From assembly GCA_900491605.1 (NCBI GenBank), contig UESW01004770.1:511440-575439 (forward strand): a stretch of DNA of 64,000 nt, written 5' to 3'. This DNA comes from Calamus simplicifolius (taxonomy: Eukaryota > Streptophyta > Magnoliopsida > Arecales > Arecaceae). The translations under genes were made by a program, and so were the position numbers. The notes below the pieces were generated by a model. The model was not told the origin of the DNA. It saw only the letters and a list, made by a program, of their open reading frames with translations, and searched no databases. Below, piece after piece: positions 45,756 through 58,107 of the stretch (the first letter of the stretch is position 1; each line of letters starts with the position of its first letter).

Positions 45756-47498
45756 ATGCATGTGGCACGAAGGAGCTCGATCTCCAGTGATCTCCGGTGC
45801 CTGTCTTTGGCTTCCTGTCAGTCGATGGGGTCGCCATTGAATGCCACTCCGGTGGCCTCGGATGGGGGTACGCCGAGAGGAAAGAAAGGATTTCGCTCCC
45901 ACGGAAGCCGGTTCGAGTGGGTGTCGTCCTCTCCACATTCGGCAACTGTATCAGAGCTGGAATGAAGATTTCCCGACGTCGTCCAGGTACCCCTTCAGGA
46001 GCTAGAGCTAGAAATGTCTGATTGGGGCTCTAAGGCGATCATTGCACTGAGCTTATTACGTTGGATCCCTCCTGAATCCATTGTCTGTGAGCTTCATCAC
46101 GGTGGTGCTGCGGGAGAAATTGAATCGATCAGTTTGGCCCACCGCCATTACCTACTCTGATTCTCTGATCCAGCTGCAAAATCATTGGCGCTGGGCAACC
46201 CTTGGGTTGTAAATGGCCAGGTGATAGCAATGGAAGACTGGAGACCGGAATTCATCCCATCGGAAGCTTCATTATCCACTGCTCTATTATGGATCCGATT
46301 GCCCTCTCTTCCTTTGGAATTTTGGACTGAGGCGATCCTGAGCTCCATCCTTGCTGCTGCCGAGAGATTCGTCTTCCTTGATTCAGCAACCAAGGAGCGG
46401 AAGCGAGGTGGGTATGCTAGAGCCTGCGTCTAGGTTGATCTGAGGAAGTCTCTGCGGCTAGGAGTAAGGGTGCGAGGTACTGGTCTCCCCTTCTGGCAGC
46501 CCTTTGTTTTTGAACACTTAGAAGGTATTTGCACCTTGTGTGGTGCTCTGCACTCTTCTGTGGGATGCCCCTCTGCTTCTGTGTCATCCCCGGCATCCCC
46601 TGCTCCTCTTTATGGGCCCTGGATGTTGGCGGTTAGGCGCCGGAGAGCTCCACAACTGGCGCCGAGGGACTCTGTGTTTAAGTCGCAGAAGGCCTCTGCG
46701 TCTTCATCTCCCTGCATAGCTGACGGATGGCAGCTACCAAAGAAGATGGCTCGCAGACAATTGGAGACGATGGCCGGTTCTTTGAGGTCGGTGGCTTCTC
46801 CCTCTGTGATGCCGAGTGGTTCGGGGAAGGCTACGGACGACAGCTCTCTTATGAGTCTTGCTAGTGTCTCTAGGATTACTGTTTCAGGAGATGGGCTTCA
46901 GCCTGAGAAGGAGGCGTGCCAATTACTGTTCCCTGTGCCGGTTTTGGCCAAGAGCAGTGGGGATCCTGTTGCAGCTCTGAAGACTAACCCAATTCCAATC
47001 TCAGTTAACCCATTTGGCCTCTTGGGTTTTGATAAAGCGGCAGGGAGGCCGAAATCTCAGAGGGATGCTAATCCGGGGCCACTGAAGCGGGCCCGCCCTA
47101 TGGAACCAATTACCTCTAGAGATGGTTCTAGAGCCTTTAAAGGGAAGGGTAAAACCCCTGATGTAGGCATTCAAGAGAAGCCACCCACGCTCTCTTTTGC
47201 TGCATTGCTGAAGGTGTCAAAGGAAAATGGGCTTCCGGCTCCTCAGGGATCCTTGTTGGTCCAAGCTTCGGATGCGCTGCCCTCAGCTATCTGCGATAAG
47301 GATTCCCAGTTGCTTTCCCCAGAGCATCGCTCTCACGACTCTGTTGTATGTCTTCTAAAGAAGGCTATGCAGGAGGTTGGGGACGGTGTAGCTATGGATA
47401 GTCAGAGCCAGTGCACCATGGCAGATAACCCTACTAATAATGATTCCCCTAACACTGAGATGATAGGGGATCGAGAGGACTCCCCCCGATCTAAATGA
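45756..47498 (+). pseudogene. LINE-A ORF1 (DUF4283 plus zinc knuckle)
   Basis: One frame of about 580 codons with stops at 45963, 46157 and 46431. The N-terminal DUF4283-like nucleic-acid-binding domain spans WGSKAIIALSLLRWIPPESI to VNGQVIAMEDWRPEFIPSE, followed by LLWIRLPSLPLEFW. The knuckle CTLCGALHSSVGC (about 46530) follows. A long serine/proline-rich tail ends in SHDSVVCLLKKAM, a motif conserved in LINE-B. ORF1 proteins bind the LINE RNA. The stop TGA overlaps the ATG of ORF2 (ATGA). Confidence 0.85.
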
Positions 47499-50400
47499 AG
47501 ATTATTATATGGAATGTTAGAGGAGCATTGAAACCATCGTTTCGCTCCTCTTTTGGGAGGCTCATGCAGCTCCATAAATGTGATATTTGTATTTTGGTGG
47601 AGACTCGTTTATCTGGGCGGAGTCTAGCCTATGTTAGGAGACAGCTGTCCAGATCGTGGTCTTCCTATGCTATAGAATCTGATGGTTTATTTGATGGCAT
47701 CCTGGCCTGATAGCGTGCTACTGATATTAAAGTTGAGGGCTTTCATCACTGCGGTCAGCAAGTGGCTCTGGTTATCTCTAAAGGAACCTCGGCCCCCTGG
47801 CTTCTTTCTGGTATTTATGCGAGTACTGATTTTTGGATTCGTCGTGTTCTCTGGGATGAGCTGTTGTCTTTGCTTTCTAAAGGTGTTCCTTCTTTGGTGG
47901 CGGGGGATTTCAACTGTATCACAGGAGCTAATGAAAAGAGAGGTGGAAGGCAGTTTGTGGAGTCTTCAGGAATATCTGAATTCCGATCCTTCATTGCCTA
48001 TGCTAATCTATTGGACTTGGGGTTCCAGGGTACTCAATTCACCTGGTGTAACAACCACCAGGGTTCTGCCTGGGTCTGGGAGAGATTGGATAGGGCTCTG
48101 GCTATTGATAAATGGCTTCAGCTCTTTCCCTCCGCCTTTGTTTCTCATTTGTCCATGATTGCTTCTGATCATTGCCCTGTTCTTATTTTTGCTAATAGGG
48201 ATGATCAGTGCAGGGGTCAGTTTAAATTTGAAAAGTTTTGGACTTCTTATTCGGATGCCCGGTCCCTTATCTCCCAGGTTTGGCATATTCTTGTCAGAGG
48301 TAATGCCACTTATCACCTATCCCGGCGTCTGGAACTTGTTTGGCGCAGACTTCTGAGATGGAATCGGAAGGAGGTCGGTGATATCTTTCAACAAGTTGAG
48401 GAGATGGAGAATGTTATTGCTTCTCTTCAGGGCAAGGAAGATCGCCTTGGCTATCTTCATGATTATGATCTGTCCACTCTTCGCTCCAATCTTGGCCTCC
48501 ACCATTCCCTTCTTCATCAGCAGGAGATCTATTGGAGACAACGATCTTGTATTCAGTGGATCAAGGAAGGTGATCAAAATACTAGATTTTTCCATCAGAT
48601 CACCTTAAAGCACCAGGCGGCAAATCAGATACGGTGGCTCATTGATGACTCAGGGAACGTCCAGGAGTCTACTCAAGGTATTACTGACCAGCTATTCCAT
48701 TTCTTTTGCTCTCGGTGGAATGAGCTCTCAGGCGATGGTTCCTCTGTTCATCCTGTGCCTTCCTCCCTTAAGGTGATGGCGGCGGAGAATGATGCTCTTA
48801 CCAGCCCGATTACTTATGAGGAGATTCGGTTGGCCCTCTGGAACCTCGGCCAGGACAAGGCCCTAGGTCCAGATGGGTTTCCTCTTTTCTTCTTTCGCCA
48901 TTATTGGCCTATAGTGTGATAGGATGTTGAGCAGGCCATTCAGCTGGTCTTTATGTCCAGATCCATCCCTACTAAGTGGAACAAGACTCTTGTTACTCTG
49001 GTATCGAAACATCATGATGCTTCTATGCCGCACCATTTCTGGTCTATCAGCATATGCACGACTTTATATAAGGTGTGTGCTCGGCTTTTGGTTTCTCGGC
49101 TCAGGGTGATGATCCCCTGCCTTATCTCTCTTGAGCATGGTGCTTTCCTTGCTGGTCAGTGTATCTCTGATAATGTTCTGTTATCTCAAGAGGTTATGCA
49201 TGATCTTCACAGAGCCCCTGCTTGCCAGTGTTTGATGGTTGTGAAGCTGGATATGGAGAGAGCTTATGATAGAGTGTGTTGGGATTTTCTTTACCGTTCT
49301 CTTCATGAATTTGGGTTTGCTGAGCTGTTTATTGCATGGATTAAGGCTTGTGTTCATCGGTTGTCCTTCTCTCTTATTGTTAATGATGGTCAGACGACCT
49401 ATTTCCACTCTACTATGGGTCTTAGGCAGGGATGTCCCCTCTCCCCTTTCTTATTTATTCTGTCTGCTGATGCTCTGTCTAGAGCTCTTCACCAAGCCCA
49501 GCAAGTTTCTTGTCTTGACCCTTATAGAGCCGGGTCCTAAGGGCCTTCATTATCTCATCTGTTGTTTGCTGATGATTGCATCCTGATGGGCAGGGCCACT
49601 TCCAGAAATGCTTCTGCTTTTGCTTCAGTAATCCAGTCTTATTATCGAGCTTCTGGTCAGAAAATTAATACTACTAAATCTATGATATCTTTTAGTCCGA
49701 AGACTAGAGCTGCCACCCGCGAGTCTATCATGCACATTTTGGGTATTAATGCCCGGACGGATAACCTCTCTTATCTGAGGGTTCCTATTACGGGTACGAG
49801 GCCTCGCTGCTCTGATTTCATTGAGCTGGAGTGCCATGTTTGTGATAGATTGGATGGTTGGTAGGTCTCTGGTTTATCCATGATGGCAAGGCTTACCCTG
49901 ATCTGATATGTTCTCACTGCTCTTCCTCTCTACATCCTCTCTAATGCTGCCATTCCAATTACCTGTTTAAAAAGGATGGAGAGATGGTTCAGAGATTTCC
50001 TCTGGGGCTCTATGCAGGATGGCCATGGGATTCACTTACTGTCCTGGGACTCTGTGTGCATGCCTATTTCGGAGGGGGGACTTGGGATTCAATCCATCAT
50101 TGTCAGAAGAGCGGCGCTGATTACTAGGCATGCATCACGATTCTTGTTAGATCCAGGATGCCTGTGGAGCTCGTTTATGCATGCCAAATATAGTGATTGG
50201 TCCGTCCAGAGTCATCCTCAGTCTATTCACAGCTACTCTTTCTTCTAGAAAAAGGTTTGCCGTTATGCTCCGACCATTATTTGCCGTTCGTCGTGGATGA
50301 TTGGAGATGGCAACTTTGTTGATGCCCTTACTGACACTTGGTTGGCTGAGCTCCCTCTGATTCGCTGGCCCACCTTTGTTAGTTCAGATTCCTATTTGTC

Positions 50401-51556
50401 TGAGGGTCTCGGACCTTATCAATCAGGATAACAAGGCTTGGAACGACTCCCTTGTGGCCTCTTTATTTGGTGCGGAGCTCGTTCAGTGTATCTTCTCTAT
50501 CCCTCTTCTCCCTGATCACACTGAGGATATTAGATTATGGAGGAGGACCTGCTTGTCCCGAGCGCCGATTAGGACCTCATGCAGGATTTGAGATCTCAGA
50601 CGGGACACACTATGGATGGATCTTGGATTTGGCGGCTTTCCATCCACCCTAGAGCTCGCCTATTTATTTGGAAGATGGCTTGGGGTTGTCTTCCTACGTA
50701 TTCCCTGCTCTCTAGAAGGGGTATGGTGATCTCTCCTACCTGCCTGTTATGTGGGACCAAGGATGAGACTGCCAGTCATGCTATATTTACTTGTGGTAGA
50801 GCGAGATTAGTGTGGCAGCTTGCGGGGTTTCACCGATGGGGTGTGAGTATAGTTCAGTGTTGTACCTCTTTTCTGTCGATGATTTGTCGAGATATGCGGA
50901 GGGACCTCGGTCGTTCCAACTCCTTGGCTGCTTATATTGCTTATCAGCTCTGGCTGTCCTGGAATCGTCACATTTTTTCTGATGTCTCTGATTCTCCTCA
51001 CCGGATTGTCAAGACTGCTCAGCTCCTTTCTGACGAGTATATTTTCTACCAGTCTGCCCTTGACTCTGACAGCACTAGCATCTGGGGCTCCCCTGCTGCT
51101 TCTGCAACGCACCGGCATACAGTTTTCATTTCTTGGGAACCCCCTCCACTAGGGTTTGTCAAAGTTAATTTTGATGGAAATGTTCGTGGTCGCCTGGCGG
51201 GTTTGGCTTTTGTGATCTGCGGGTCTGACGGTGATCTGATGGCAGCTGGCGGGTTGGGCCTCCTTGACCTCTCTGTTCTGGATGCCGAACTGCATGCTGC
51301 GTGGGTGGGCATATCCCATGCCATTCGCAGTTTAGGTTATCGTTGACTTATTATTGAGGGCGATTCTATCACTATTATGCACTGGCTTTGTCAGGATCTG
51401 GGCGGCCCTCTTTTAACCAACACTCTGATAGGTGACATTTGGTCGATGCTTCAGCAGGCTGACATGGTTCATATTCGGCACATTTTCTAGGAAGCTAATT
51501 CTGCAGCGGACTGGATGGCTGCTTGGGTTGCACATCATTCTAGACCATGGTTTTAG
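47495..51556 (+). pseudogene. LINE-A ORF2: endonuclease, reverse transcriptase, RNase H
   Basis: About 1350 codons in one frame for most of its length. The AP-type endonuclease starts IIWNVRGALKP and has LVAGDFNCI and SDHCPVLIF. RT has the ALWNLGQDKALGPDGFPLFF entry, KLDMERAYDRVCW, GLRQGCPLSPFLF and catalytic FADD (about 49562-49573). zf-RVT has CLLCGTKDETASHAIFTC. RNase H starts VKVNFDGNVRGRLAG at about 51157. Nonsense codons occur near 47707, 48917, 49538, 49862, 50246, 51343 and 51487, with an indel at about 50390. ORF2 would nick DNA and copy the RNA in place. Confidence 0.9.
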
Positions 51557-51666
51557 AGACCTGTGATCCGTACCCACCTATGTTTTTTTAAATTTTGTAT
51601 TATGATAAATTGGGCTTGACTCAACCAAGAAAGGTTTGATCGCCCGTTTGTAACAAAAAAAAAAAA

Positions 51667-51889
51667 AGGCTACATTCAGCCATCATGGCCCCAAGCATAG
51701 ATCATATACATTGATAATTATTTATGATCAGATAAAAATTAATGCATATCAATCTATGGCAAGACAATCAAAGAGAAAGAAATGGATTTCACACCTCCGT
51801 CATTGAGAGTGGAAACATCCATCTAATAACCAATAGAATGGTTACCGGAGTAACAAGTAAAGTCCATGTAAAAAGGACGCTACTTTAAA
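51667..51889. other. LINE-A right duplication and spacer before LINE-B
   Basis: 51667-51676 is the right copy of AGGCTACATT. The following 210 bp is AT-rich unique-looking DNA without a gene. Confidence 0.7.
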
Positions 51890-51919
51890 ACTAGTGAGCT
51901 GCTTTAAAACTCATAAGCT

Positions 51920-53718
51920 ATGCGGCTTAGTTCCCGATCTCTGTGGTGCTTTAAGATTCATGTGTTCGAAGGGTTTGCTCTTGATCTTTCGGCGATGGTC
52001 GGTGTCGGGTCCCCGGCTCCTAGTCGGACGATGGACCATCCGACGAATTCGACTCCTATGGCCGTGGATGGAGGATTGGGTGAGGGGATGTCTGGGTTTT
52101 GCTCCTTTGCTCGCCAATTCGACTGGGTATTGTCTTCTCCTTCTTCAGCAGTCGTGGAGGCGCTTGAGCGGCGGTTCCCGGAGGTCCTTCAGGTTCACCT
52201 TAGGCGCTGGCTGATGAATCAGTGGAGTGGGGGATTAAGGCGGTAATTGCTCGAAGCCTTTCGAGATGGGTTCCGCCTGAAGCTATCGTCAGAGAGCTTC
52301 GCAAAGCAGGCGCTGCCGATGGAATCGAAGCTCTAAGCATGGCTCATCGCCATTATATGTTCAGATTCTCTGATCCTGAAGCCAAAGCTTTGGCGTTGGG
52401 TAGGCCTTGGGTTATCAACGGGCAGCCAATTGCCATGGAGAACTGGCGCCCGGAGTTTGTCCCATCCGAAGATTTTCTTTCCTCTGTTCTTCTGTGGATT
52501 CGTCCGCCTTCCCTTCCCATTGAGTTCTGTCGGAGCCAATTGTCAGATCCATCCTCTCTGTGGCTGGTGCCTTCGTCTTCCTCGATGCTGCTACTAGGGA
52601 GAGGAAGAGAGGTGGGTTCGCTCGCGCCTGTGTCAGAGTGGATCTGCGGAAGCCTCTGCGGCCGGGGGTGAGGGTGTGTGGCAACAGCAATCCATTCTGG
52701 CAACACTTCGTCTACGAGCATCTCGAAGGCATTTGTAGCTCCTGTGGATCGCTGCATCATGAGGGCAACTGTGGCTCTGCATTGGCGACTGATTCCCCTT
52801 TGTCTTCTCCGCTGTATGGGTCGTGGATGGCTGCTCTGCGGTGTCGGAGGACTCCTCATTCGCAGGACTCGGCTGATGGCAGTAAGCTTAGAAAGAGCTC
52901 TGTGATCCCCTCTGCTTCCACTGAGGGTTGGCATTTGCCTAAGAAGCCTGCTCGTAGGTCGTCAGCCAAGGATGGTGTGGCGGGGGTTGATGCCAGTTCC
53001 CTTGGTGTGGTGATTGGTGAGGTTGGTTAGACATATGTGCCTCCGGATTTGGCCAAGGAGAGTGGCTCTACTAGGCTCTCTGCGAGGGTCCCTGGGACTC
53101 AATCTTCACTGAAGGCACCGTTGGAGGGGGGGCCTGCGTGCAGGTCTCTGGTCTCTGTACCAGTTCAGTTTGAGGGCTTAAGGTTGCGTGAGCCATCTTT
53201 GCAGAAGATTTCATTTAACACCGCGTCCAATCCATTCACCTTGGTGGGTTCTGATAAATGGGCAGGTAGGTCCAAGGCTCGGAAGGAAGCCAATCCTGAG
53301 CCACTCAAGCGAGCCCGGCCCGTGAAATCATTGGCTCCAAAAGTGTTCTTCAAATCTTCGAAAGGCAAGGGAAAACTATCTGCTCCAAGCAACATCGATG
53401 TGCAAGCCACCTTCGTCTTTTCAACAACAATGGGTGATCTGAAGGGGCATGGGACCTTGTCAGATAAAGGGCCCAAGCTGACTCAGGCTGAGGAGGTGCT
53501 CACCCCTATTGGCATCACTGAGGCCCCCCAGCTGATTACTCTGGGGAATCGTTCCCATGACTCTGTTGTATGCCTTCTTAAGAAGGCCATCTAGTTGGAG
53601 CCGACAGTTTAGGCTATGGATAGACAGGACCAGGGGGCATCGTTGGGTGTCCCTAGTGATGATTGTCCTCCTGACACTGTGATGCTAGGGGATCGGGGCC
53701 CCCCCTGATACTGAATGA
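51920..53718 (+). pseudogene. LINE-B ORF1 (DUF4283 plus zinc knuckle)
   Basis: Read in three frames: 51920-52246, 52222-52540 and 52560-53594. It shows the same DUF4283-like core (ALSMAHRHYMFRFSDPEAKA, INGQPIAMENWRPEF), knuckle CSSCGSLHHEGNC (about 52734) and SHDSVVCLLKKAI tail. A TAG stands at 53592. ATGA at 53715-53718 again joins it to ORF2, although indels have put the TGA out of frame. Confidence 0.82.
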
Positions 53719-56700
53719 AGATTTTCATATGGAACGTTAGAGGAGCTCTGAAACCAGTGTTTCACTCCTCTTTTGGGAGGCTGATGCAGCTTCACAGTTG
53801 TGATATATGTGTTTTGTTGGAGACTCGGCTGTCTGGGGAGAGTTTGGCTTATGTTAGGCGTTAGATATCCAGAACATGGTCTTCTTATGCTATTGAGTCT
53901 GATGGTTTATCTGGCGGCATCATTGCTTTATCGCGATCTAGTGATATTAGGGTGGATGGGTTTCACCACTGCGGGCAGCAGATCGCGCTGGTTATCTCTG
54001 AAGGAACATCGGCCCCTTGGATTCTATCTAGTATCTACGCCAGCACTGATTTTTAGGCTCGCCGTATCCTTTGGGAAGAGATTCAGTCCTTGCTTTCCCA
54101 GGGCATTCCTACCTTGGTGGATGGGGACTTGAATTGCATCATGAGTGCTAATGAGAAGAGAGGCGGTAGACAGTTTGTGGAGTCTACGGGCATTTCTGAG
54201 TTTCGGTCATTCATAGCCACCGCCAATCTTCTGGACTTGGGGTTTCAGGGTGCCCAATTCACTTGGTGCAATAATCGCCAGGGCTCTGCTAGAGTTTGGG
54301 AACGGCTGGATCATGCTTTGGCTACTGACAATTGGCTTCAGCTGTTCCCCTCTACTACTGTTACTCACCTATTTCAGAATTGCCTCTAATCATTGTCCTA
54401 TTCTTATTGCTACTGATGTGGCTGTTTAGCGTACGTGTCAGTTTAAATTTGAGAAGTTATGGACTTATTATTCTGCAGCCGGAACTTTAATATCTGAGGT
54501 GTGGCATCTTCCTGTCAGAGATAATGCCACTTATAGACTGTCTCGACGTTTGGAACTTGTGAGATGTAGGCTGTCCAGATGGAATAGGGAGGTGGTGGGT
54601 GACATTTTTCGGCAAATTGAGGAGGTGGATAGTTTTATTGCTTCTATCCAAGTTAAGGAAGATCGGCTTGGTTGTCTTAATGACGCTGACTTATCTTCTC
54701 TTCGGTCTAGTCTCGCTCTCCATCACTCCCTTCTTCAGCAGTAGGAGACCTATTGGAGACAAAGATCCCGTATTCAGTGGATCAAGGAAGGTGATCAGAA
54801 CACTAGATTTTTCCATCAGGTCACCTTGAGACGCAGTGCTTCTAATCGGATTCGAAGGCTCATTGATGATAAGGGGAATGTCTAGGAGAGCTCTCAGGGT
54901 ATCAGGGACCAGCTTCTTCAGTTCTTCCAATCTCGTTGGACTGAGTCTTCTGGGGATGGGTCCCCCATGTTTCCTGTGGCGACTCCTCTTAAAATCACTA
55001 ATGTGGAAAACAATCTTCTTACTAGACCTGTTACTTCTGAGGAGATTCGGTTGGCCCTCTGGAACCTCGGTTCGGATAAGGCCCCAGGGCCTAATGGGTT
55101 TCCTCCCTTTTTCTTCTATCATTATTGGGCTATTGTGTCTCAGGATGTGGTGCAGGCCATTCAGTTAGTTTTTGAGTCTCAAGCTGTTCCTACTGACTAG
55201 AATAGGACTCTTGTTACCCTGGTGCCGAAACGGTCTGATGCTTCTTTGCTGCAACATTTTCAGCCTATCAGTCTCTGTACTGCCTTATACAAGGTCTGCG
55301 CTCGACTATTGGTCTCTCGGTTGAGGATGGTGGTCCCTCGCCTTATATCTCCTAAGCAGGGGGCTTTCCTCAAAGGACGTTGTATTTCCGATAATGTTCT
55401 ATTAGCTCAAGAGGTTATGCATGATATTCTCAGAGCCCCTACTCGTCAGTGTTTGATGACTGTCAAGATGGATATGGAGAGGGCTTATGATAGAATCAGA
55501 TGGGACTTCCTGCTCTGTTCCCTTCAGGAATTTGGATTTCATGAGCTGTTTGTTGCCTGGATCATGGCCTGTGTTCATCGGCCCTCCTTCTCCATTATTG
55601 TTAATGGTGGCCAGACTGACTATTTTCATTCTGCGGTGGGTCTTAGGCAAGGCTGTCCGCTATCTCCTTTCTTATTTATCCTCACTGCTGATGCTTTATC
55701 TAGGGCTCTTCATCAGGCTCAGCAGACTTCTTATTTAGCTCCTTACAGTGTGGGTCCCCAAGGGCCCTTGATATCTCATCTTTTATTTACTGATGACTGT
55801 ATCTTGTTGGGGAGGGCTACTACCAGTAATGCTACTGCTTTTGCTTCAGTGATCCAGTCTTATTGCAGGGCCTCTGTTCAGAAGGTTAATACATATAAAT
55901 CCATGATCAGTTTCAGTCCGAGGACCAATTCTTCTACGAGGGATTCTATCATGCACATAATGGGTATATTTGCTCAGGCTGATCGCCTATCTTACTTGGG
56001 TGTCCCTATAATGGGGAGGCGGCCACGGATCTCTGACTTTTGTGATTTGGAGCGCCGAGTCCGTGATTGGTTGGATGGGTGGCAAGTCATTGGATTATCT
56101 ATGATGGCTAGGCTTACCCTTATCCGATCAGTGCTCACTGCTCTTCCTCTCTACATCCTTTATAACACAGCCATGCCGGTGACTTGCTTGAGGAGGATGG
56201 AGAGGTGGATTAGAGATTTCCTCTGGGGCTCTAGGTAGGATAGCTATGGGATCCACTTGTTGGCTTGTGACTCTATGTGTATGCCGATTTCGGAGGGGGG
56301 GCTTGGGATTCAGTTCCTTATTGCGAGAAGGGAGGCGCTGATTGCTAGGCACGCTACGAGATTCTTGTTGGATCCTGAGTGTCTATGGAACTTATTCATG
56401 CGTGCTAAATATGGTGATTGGACCACCCACACACCCTCACAGTTTGTCCGTGGCTACTCTTTCTTCTGGAAGGAGGTTTGTTATCATGCGTCGGCTGTGC
56501 TATTACTCACTTCTTGGATGATTGGTAATGGAGCGTCAGTTGATGTCCTTCGGGACACATGGTTGGCTGATCTTCCATTGTCTCGATGGCCTACCTTTGT
56601 TAGTGCTGATATCCCTAGTGGCTTGAAAGTCTCTGACCTATTGGTTCAGGATCACACTGCTTGGCATACTTCTCGTATAGCCACTTTGTTTGGTGTTGAA

Positions 56701-57777
56701 CTCCATCAACGCATTCTCTCCATCCCTCTCCTTTCAGATCACACTTCGGATACTAGATTATGGAGGAGGTCCTGTTTGTCTCGTGCTCCGATCAGGGATC
56801 TCATGCAGGATTTCAGGCCGCAGGCCAGCCGCACTTTAGATGTGTCTTGGATTTGGAGGCTCCCCATCCACCCTCGAGTTCGGCTATTCATTTGGAAGAT
56901 GGCTTAGGATTGCCTTCCTACTTGCTCGCTCCTCTCTAGGAGGGGCATGGAGATCCAGCCTACATGCCCTTTATGTGGTACTGAGGAGGAGACTATTGAC
57001 CACGCCATCTTCACTTGTACTAGAGTGAGATTGGCTTGGCAGATCACGGGTTATTGCTCATGGACTGAGAATAGTGCCCTATCTTGCACCTCCTTTCTGA
57101 ATTTGCTGCGGCAGGAGATGAGGAGGGATACCGATAGGCTGAGAACTATAGCTGCCTATTTGGCTTATCAGGTTTGGTTGTCTCAGAACCGGCATATCTT
57201 TACTGTGTGATTGACCCTCCCCATCGGATTATTAGGATAGCTATGTCCCTTTCTGCTGAGTACACTCTCCATCAGTCAGCCATGGACTCTGATAGCCCTA
57301 GCATCTGGGATTCTCCTGCTGCCTCCGCAGCGTACCGATGTATGGTCTTCATCTCCTGGGAACCCCCTCCACTAGGGATTGTTAAAGTCAATTTTGATGG
57401 TAGAGTTCAAGGTCGCCTGGCGGGATCGGCTTTTGTTATCCGTGGATCTGAAGGCTTAATGTTGACGGCTGGTAGGTTTGGTCTTCTTGATCTATCGGTG
57501 CCATCTATTGAGCTATACGCAGCATGGGCTGGTATCTCTTATGCTGTGCGCAGCTTGGGCATTCATAGGCTTATCATTGAGGGAGACTCCATTACTGTTG
57601 TTCGATGGCTCCAACAGGATCTGGGCGACCCCCTTCTACTAACCCTCTAGTTAGCGACATTCGGTCTATGCTTTGTCAGGTTAATACTATTTAGATTCGA
57701 TATTTTTCTGGAAAGCTAACTCAGCGATTGACTGGGTAGCTGCTCGGGTCGCCCACCACTCCGGTCCTTGGTATTAG
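53715..57777 (+). pseudogene. LINE-B ORF2: endonuclease, reverse transcriptase, RNase H
   Basis: Endonuclease pieces: IFIWNVRGALKP start, LVDGDLNCIMSANEKRGGRQ. The RT is open at 55222-56238 (KMDMERAYDRIRWDF, GLRQGCPLSPFLF, LFTDDCILLG). zf-RVT CPLCGTEEETIDHAIFTC is near 56965. RNase H at 57174-57650 has VKVNFDGRVQGRLAGSAF and IIEGDSITVVRWL. TAG codons stand where LINE-A has CAG or TGG (54742, 54881, 55196, 56236, 56905 and others). Frame shifts lie near 54390, 57205 and 57640. Confidence 0.88.
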
Positions 57778-57889
57778 TTATCGGGTGACTCCTGCCTGTG
57801 GTGCTTTCTTAAATTTTATACTCTAATATTTCGGGCTTGACTCGTCCTAAAATGATGCAATCCTCTGCTTGTAAAAAGAAAAAGAAAAA

Positions 57890-58107
57890 ATCCAAATTTG
57901 AAATTGTAAATTTTTCTTTTTGACTCGGATTGGCGGTAACGCATAATTTATCCCGGACTTTAATTCCTGCTGTATTCCTTAATAAAACCACCTGGTTATT
58001 ACTTATTGGAAATAAATATCGTCGGGAACGTTTCACGAATCCCTTACGCGTTTCGCGCATCGCTCAAATCAACGGCGGAGGGGAAAGAAAGGAGAGTAGG
58101 AGGAGAA
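57890..58107 (+). promoter_or_regulatory. upstream / 5' UTR region of U11/U12-31K gene
   Basis: Only 218 bp separate the LINE-B tail from the start codon. An ATAAATA-like run at 58012-58018 could serve as a TATA element but is close to the ATG. The frame is open for 34 codons upstream of the chosen start. The promoter may extend into the LINE. Confidence 0.4.

Larger units (their letters stand above)
45662..51666 (+). mobile_element. LINE-A: near full-length plant L1-type LINE
   Basis: A 6.0-kb non-LTR element with ORF1, ORF2 (endonuclease, RT, zf-RVT, RNase H), a short 3' UTR and a 13-base A tail (51655-51667), flanked by a 10-bp duplication. It is full length or nearly so, judged by a 5' leader before ORF1. 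Several nonsense codons and a few indels make it inactive. Confidence 0.92.
51890..57889 (+). mobile_element. LINE-B: near full-length LINE, same family, in tandem
   Basis: Colinear with LINE-A over 6 kb (ORF1, ORF2, RNase H, 3' UTR with GGGCTTGACTC, interrupted A-rich tail at about 57872-57889). The start is not sharply defined and no target duplication was found. Its 3' end lies 218 bp before the U11/U12-31K start codon, in the same orientation. It carries more frame shifts than LINE-A and an FTDD in place of the FADD active-site motif. Confidence 0.88.
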
